Positions 5,347 to 7,321 of a DNA stretch of 7,321 nt are shown piece by piece. The position numbers and the translations under genes are program-made. The notes beneath the pieces were generated by a model. It had not been told where the DNA came from, searched no databases, and saw only the letters and a list, made by a program, of their open reading frames with translations. This stretch comes from Deltaproteobacteria bacterium. GTDB taxonomy: Bacteria > Desulfobacterota > Syntrophia > Syntrophales > UBA2210. The stretch spans positions 1 to 7,321 of the forward strand of contig DSBH01000053.1 in assembly GCA_011056825.1 (NCBI GenBank), given 5' to 3'. Each line of letters opens with the position of its first letter. The stretch's first letter is position 1.

Positions 5347-6015
5347 TCACCAGGCCTCGCCGACTCTCCGTTTCCTGAACGGGCTGCCGTCCCGAAGTCC
5401 GGCGCAGCCTTTCCGTGATCTTTCTATTGCCAGTGCCATCTTTTCGTGGTCTTTGATTCCGGGCGCCGATTCGACCCCGCTGTTGAAATCAACAGCCGCG
5501 GGGCGGACCTTCGTCAGCGCTTCGCCGATATTGCCCGGGTCGAGCCCCCCCGCGAGAATGACCGGCCTTCGCGTCCCGATCGTTTGCGCCGCAGTCCAGT
5601 TCGATCTCCTGCCCGTTCCGCCGTAAGAATCGCCGGCTCTCGCGTCCACGAGAATGGCGGCGGCCGGATAGTCCAGGGCGACTTCGAGTGCCGCGTCGTC
5701 ACGAATGTCCACGGCCTTGATGACGATGGATGCTGAAAGCGAACGGGCGTATTCCGGCGACTCGTCTCCGTGAAGCTGCACCATGTCGAGGCGGCAGTTC
5801 TCGATGACGTACGTGACGACAGCCGGGTCTTCATTCACGAAAACTCCGACCCTGACCACATTCGACGGCAGTCGCCCGATAATGTTTACCGCCTTGTCCA
5901 CGGATATGCACCGCGGACTTTTACGAAAAAAAATAAATCCCAGTGCGTCCACTCCCATGTCCGAGGCCGCCAGCGCGTCCTCAGGCCGCGTTATACCGCA
6001 TACTTTTACCTGCAT
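5347..6015 (-). CDS. trpF: Phosphoribosylanthranilate isomerase
   Basis: It catalyses the Amadori rearrangement of N-(5'-phosphoribosyl)-anthranilate to CdRP, the third tryptophan-specific step. The protein is a 222-aa (beta/alpha)8 barrel. VKVCGIT (3-9) carries the catalytic base Cys6. GVDALGFIFFRKSPR (21-35), MVQLHGDE (78-85), ILVDA (121-125, general acid Asp124), GGTG (132-135), VILAGGLDPGN (152-162) and VDFNSGVES (175-183) complete the phosphate- and substrate-binding loops. The last 20 or so residues (KGCAGLRDGSPFRKRRVGEAW) run past the usual end of the family and are basic. ATG 6015 overlaps the end of trpC by 10 bp and is served by AAAGGA (6025-6030) inside trpC, so translation is probably coupled. 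Confidence 0.96.
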   Translation of the reverse strand: MQVKVCGITRPEDALAASDMGVDALGFIFFRKSPRCISVDKAVNIIGRLPSNVVRVGVFVNEDPAVVTYVIENCRLDMVQLHGDESPEYARSLSASIVIKAVDIRDDAALEVALDYPAAAILVDARAGDSYGGTGRRSNWTAAQTIGTRRPVILAGGLDPGNIGEALTKVRPAAVDFNSGVESAPGIKDHEKMALAIERSRKGCAGLRDGSPFRKRRVGEAW

Positions 6016-6800
6016 TCGCTCACGTCCTTTCCGCTCAGCAGGTGTTCCAGCACCTTTCCGGGATCATTTGCCCGGGACAATGCCTCGCCCACCAGAAACG
6101 CCTTGATTCCGGTCGCCCGCAGCCTTTCCATGTCAGCCCTGTCCCGGATGCCGCTCTCCGCGACGACGCAAACCGCGGGAGGAACGAGCGGCGCAAGGTA
6201 TTCGCTTGTCGCGATATCGACGCGGAAGGTTTTCAGATCCCGGTTGTTGATGCCGACGACGCCAGCCCCAACGATGATCGCCTCCTCCAGTTCCCTTTCA
6301 TTCCGTATTTCAACAAGCGCTTCCATTCCGAGCGACCCGGCGAGAACCAGGAAATCTGCGAGCTCACTGCGCCCGAGGAGGCCGACAAGCAGCAGGAGCG
6401 CGTCGCCGCCGGCAGCCCGCGTTTCATACACCTGGTACGCGTCGATGATAAAATCCTTGCGAAGTACCGGTAGCGACACGGCCTCCCGCGTCTCGACCAG
6501 ATGGGCGAGACTCCCCTCGAAATAATCCTCCTCGGTAAGCACCGACAGTGCCGCCGCCCCTCCCCGCTCGCAGGCCGCCGCACGGTCGGCGGGATCGAAA
6601 TCATCGATGATCCGCCCCGCCGACGGCGAAGCGCGCTTGATCTCGGCGATGACGGCACAGTCGCCGGTTTCGAGCGAACCCTTGAAATCGCGGATATCGT
6701 CCCGTTCTTCCGCGGCCGTCCTGAGCAGCGGCAACGGAATGACACGCTTGCGGTTTTCCAGTCGCTCTTTCACTGATTCCACGATTCGGTCGACAATCAT
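6006..6800 (-). CDS. trpC: Indole-3-glycerol phosphate synthase
   Basis: It converts CdRP to indole-3-glycerol phosphate with loss of CO2 and water. The 264-aa length and (beta/alpha)8 motifs are standard. VIAEIKRASPSAGRI (50-64) holds Glu53 and Lys55. LRKDFIIDAYQVYE (113-126) holds the catalytic Lys115. ALVEI (161-165, Glu164), GINNRDLKTF (183-192, Asn186) and VVAESGI (212-218, Glu215/Ser216) follow. SPSAG replaces the more familiar SPSKG, a variant known in the family. It is a stand-alone enzyme, not fused to TrpF as in E. coli. ATG 6800 lies 8 bp after trpD, and its SD (TGAGGTGA, 6804-6811) overlaps the trpD stop codon. It overlaps trpF by 10 bp at the other end. Confidence 0.97.
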   Translation of the reverse strand: MIVDRIVESVKERLENRKRVIPLPLLRTAAEERDDIRDFKGSLETGDCAVIAEIKRASPSAGRIIDDFDPADRAAACERGGAAALSVLTEEDYFEGSLAHLVETREAVSLPVLRKDFIIDAYQVYETRAAGGDALLLLVGLLGRSELADFLVLAGSLGMEALVEIRNERELEEAIIVGAGVVGINNRDLKTFRVDIATSEYLAPLVPPAVCVVAESGIRDRADMERLRATGIKAFLVGEALSRANDPGKVLEHLLSGKDVSECR

Positions 6801-6803
6801 GGT

Positions 6804-6811
6804 TCACCTCA
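6804..6811 (-). promoter_or_regulatory. trpC ribosome-binding site overlapping the trpD stop
   Basis: On the minus strand TGAGGTGA combines the trpD TGA stop (6809-6811) with GAGGTGA. GAGG sits 6 nt from the trpC ATG. The overlap suggests that ribosomes finishing trpD help start trpC. Confidence 0.75.
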
Positions 6812-7321
6812 CGCGTTTGTCATCTCGATGAGGGACTGCAGTACCTTCATTGCCGACCCGTCGTCGATGCATTGCCGTGCCGTTTCGATTCCGGCGGAAA
6901 GATCGGGGGCAATGGACGCCGCCGTAATGGCCAGGCCCGCGTTGAGCAGCACCACGTCCCGGTGAGGTCCTTCTTCGCCCGAAAGCACCGCTTTCGTGAT
7001 TTGTGCGTTCCCTTCCGCGTCGCCTCCCGCAAGAGACGAGATGTCGTGATAACCACCGAAATAGGGCGATGGATCGATATTATACGTTACAATAAGACCG
7101 TCATCGAGTTCGGAAACACGTGTTTCTCCGGTAACGGTCGCCTCGTCGATGCCATCGGAACCACAGACCACGAAGGCCCTCTTCGATCCAAGCCGCTCCA
7201 GCACGGCAGCGAATACTTCAGTGAGACGCGAATCGTACACGCCCAGGAGCTGCACCGTCGCGCCCGCCGGGTTGGTGAGCGGCCCCAGCATGTTGAAAAT
7301 TGACCTGGTTCCCAGCTCCCG
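6809..7321 (-). CDS. trpD: Anthranilate phosphoribosyltransferase, C-terminal half (5' end outside window)
   Basis: It transfers phosphoribose from PRPP to anthranilate, the second tryptophan-specific step. Only the last 170 codons are inside the window. The frame stays open to base 7321, so ATG 7291 is an internal Met and not the start. The visible part begins at the conserved block RELGTRSIFNMLGPLTNPAGA. GVYDSRLTEVFAAVLERLG, VVCGSDGIDEAT (Asp-Glu pair of the metal/PRPP site) and the C-terminal helical segment NAGLAITAASIAPDLSAGIETARQCIDDG follow. Against a family length of about 340 aa, roughly half is missing, from truncation by the window and not gene decay. It is the most upstream visible gene of the operon. 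The promoter and any attenuator lie beyond 7321. Confidence 0.96.
   Translation of the reverse strand, partial: RELGTRSIFNMLGPLTNPAGATVQLLGVYDSRLTEVFAAVLERLGSKRAFVVCGSDGIDEATVTGETRVSELDDGLIVTYNIDPSPYFGGYHDISSLAGGDAEGNAQITKAVLSGEEGPHRDVVLLNAGLAITAASIAPDLSAGIETARQCIDDGSAMKVLQSLIEMTNA

Noticed and set aside
5770..6525. A 251-codon open frame on the plus strand opposite trpF/trpC
   Set aside because: It is antisense to two well-supported enzymes, and its Ser/Arg/Pro-rich translation is typical of a reversed GC-rich gene.
6809..7291. Treating ATG 7291 as the start of a short 160-aa TrpD-like gene
   Set aside because: The ten codons upstream to the window edge (RELGTRSIFN) belong to the conserved TrpD block, so the gene simply continues past 7321.

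Overview
This is a protein-coding stretch of a bacterial chromosome with mid-to-high GC (judged by eye). It has strong Shine-Dalgarno (SD) sequences and at least one classical intrinsic terminator. The gene families would suit a Gram-negative, Desulfobacterota-like (former Deltaproteobacteria) organism, perhaps near the Syntrophales. That placement is an inference from gene style, not a marker-based assignment. I see no rRNA, tRNA, CRISPR array, transposase, integrase or phage gene.

Layout. (1) Positions 111-2251 hold a PAP2-superfamily membrane phosphatase (+) and a GNAT-type acetyltransferase-like protein (-). They converge and overlap by 22 bp at their 3' ends. (2) Positions 2252-2520 are a divergent intergenic region with candidate promoters for the acetyltransferase (-) and for a small heat-shock operon (+). 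(3) Positions 2521-3447 hold two tandem Hsp20/alpha-crystallin genes with near-ideal SD sequences, closed by a GC-rich hairpin and T-run. (4) Positions 3448-4212 hold a short leader and a UPF0316 (DUF5698-DUF2179) membrane protein. (5) Positions 4213-4443 are an AT-rich gap between convergent genes. It carries a DnaA-box-like site, several perfect inverted repeats and a possible 34-codon ORF, and it is the least explained part of the window. (6) Positions 4444-7321, all on the minus strand, hold an aromatic amino acid operon. In transcription order it is trpD (5' end outside the window), trpC, trpF and a prephenate dehydrogenase (tyrA type).

How the genes work together. TrpD, TrpF and TrpC catalyse three consecutive steps of tryptophan synthesis, from anthranilate to indole-3-glycerol phosphate. 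The trpD/trpC junction (8 bp gap, SD overlapping the stop codon) and the trpC/trpF junction (10 bp overlap) point to translational coupling. The next gene on the strand is a tyrosine-branch enzyme, not trpB/trpA, so the operon appears to mix the Trp and Tyr branches downstream of chorismate. The two Hsp20 proteins probably form a stress-chaperone pair. The remaining genes have no evident link to these pathways.

I found no clear new multi-gene system. The best candidates for a second look are the palindrome-rich gap at 4213-4443 and the trpDCF-tyrA arrangement.
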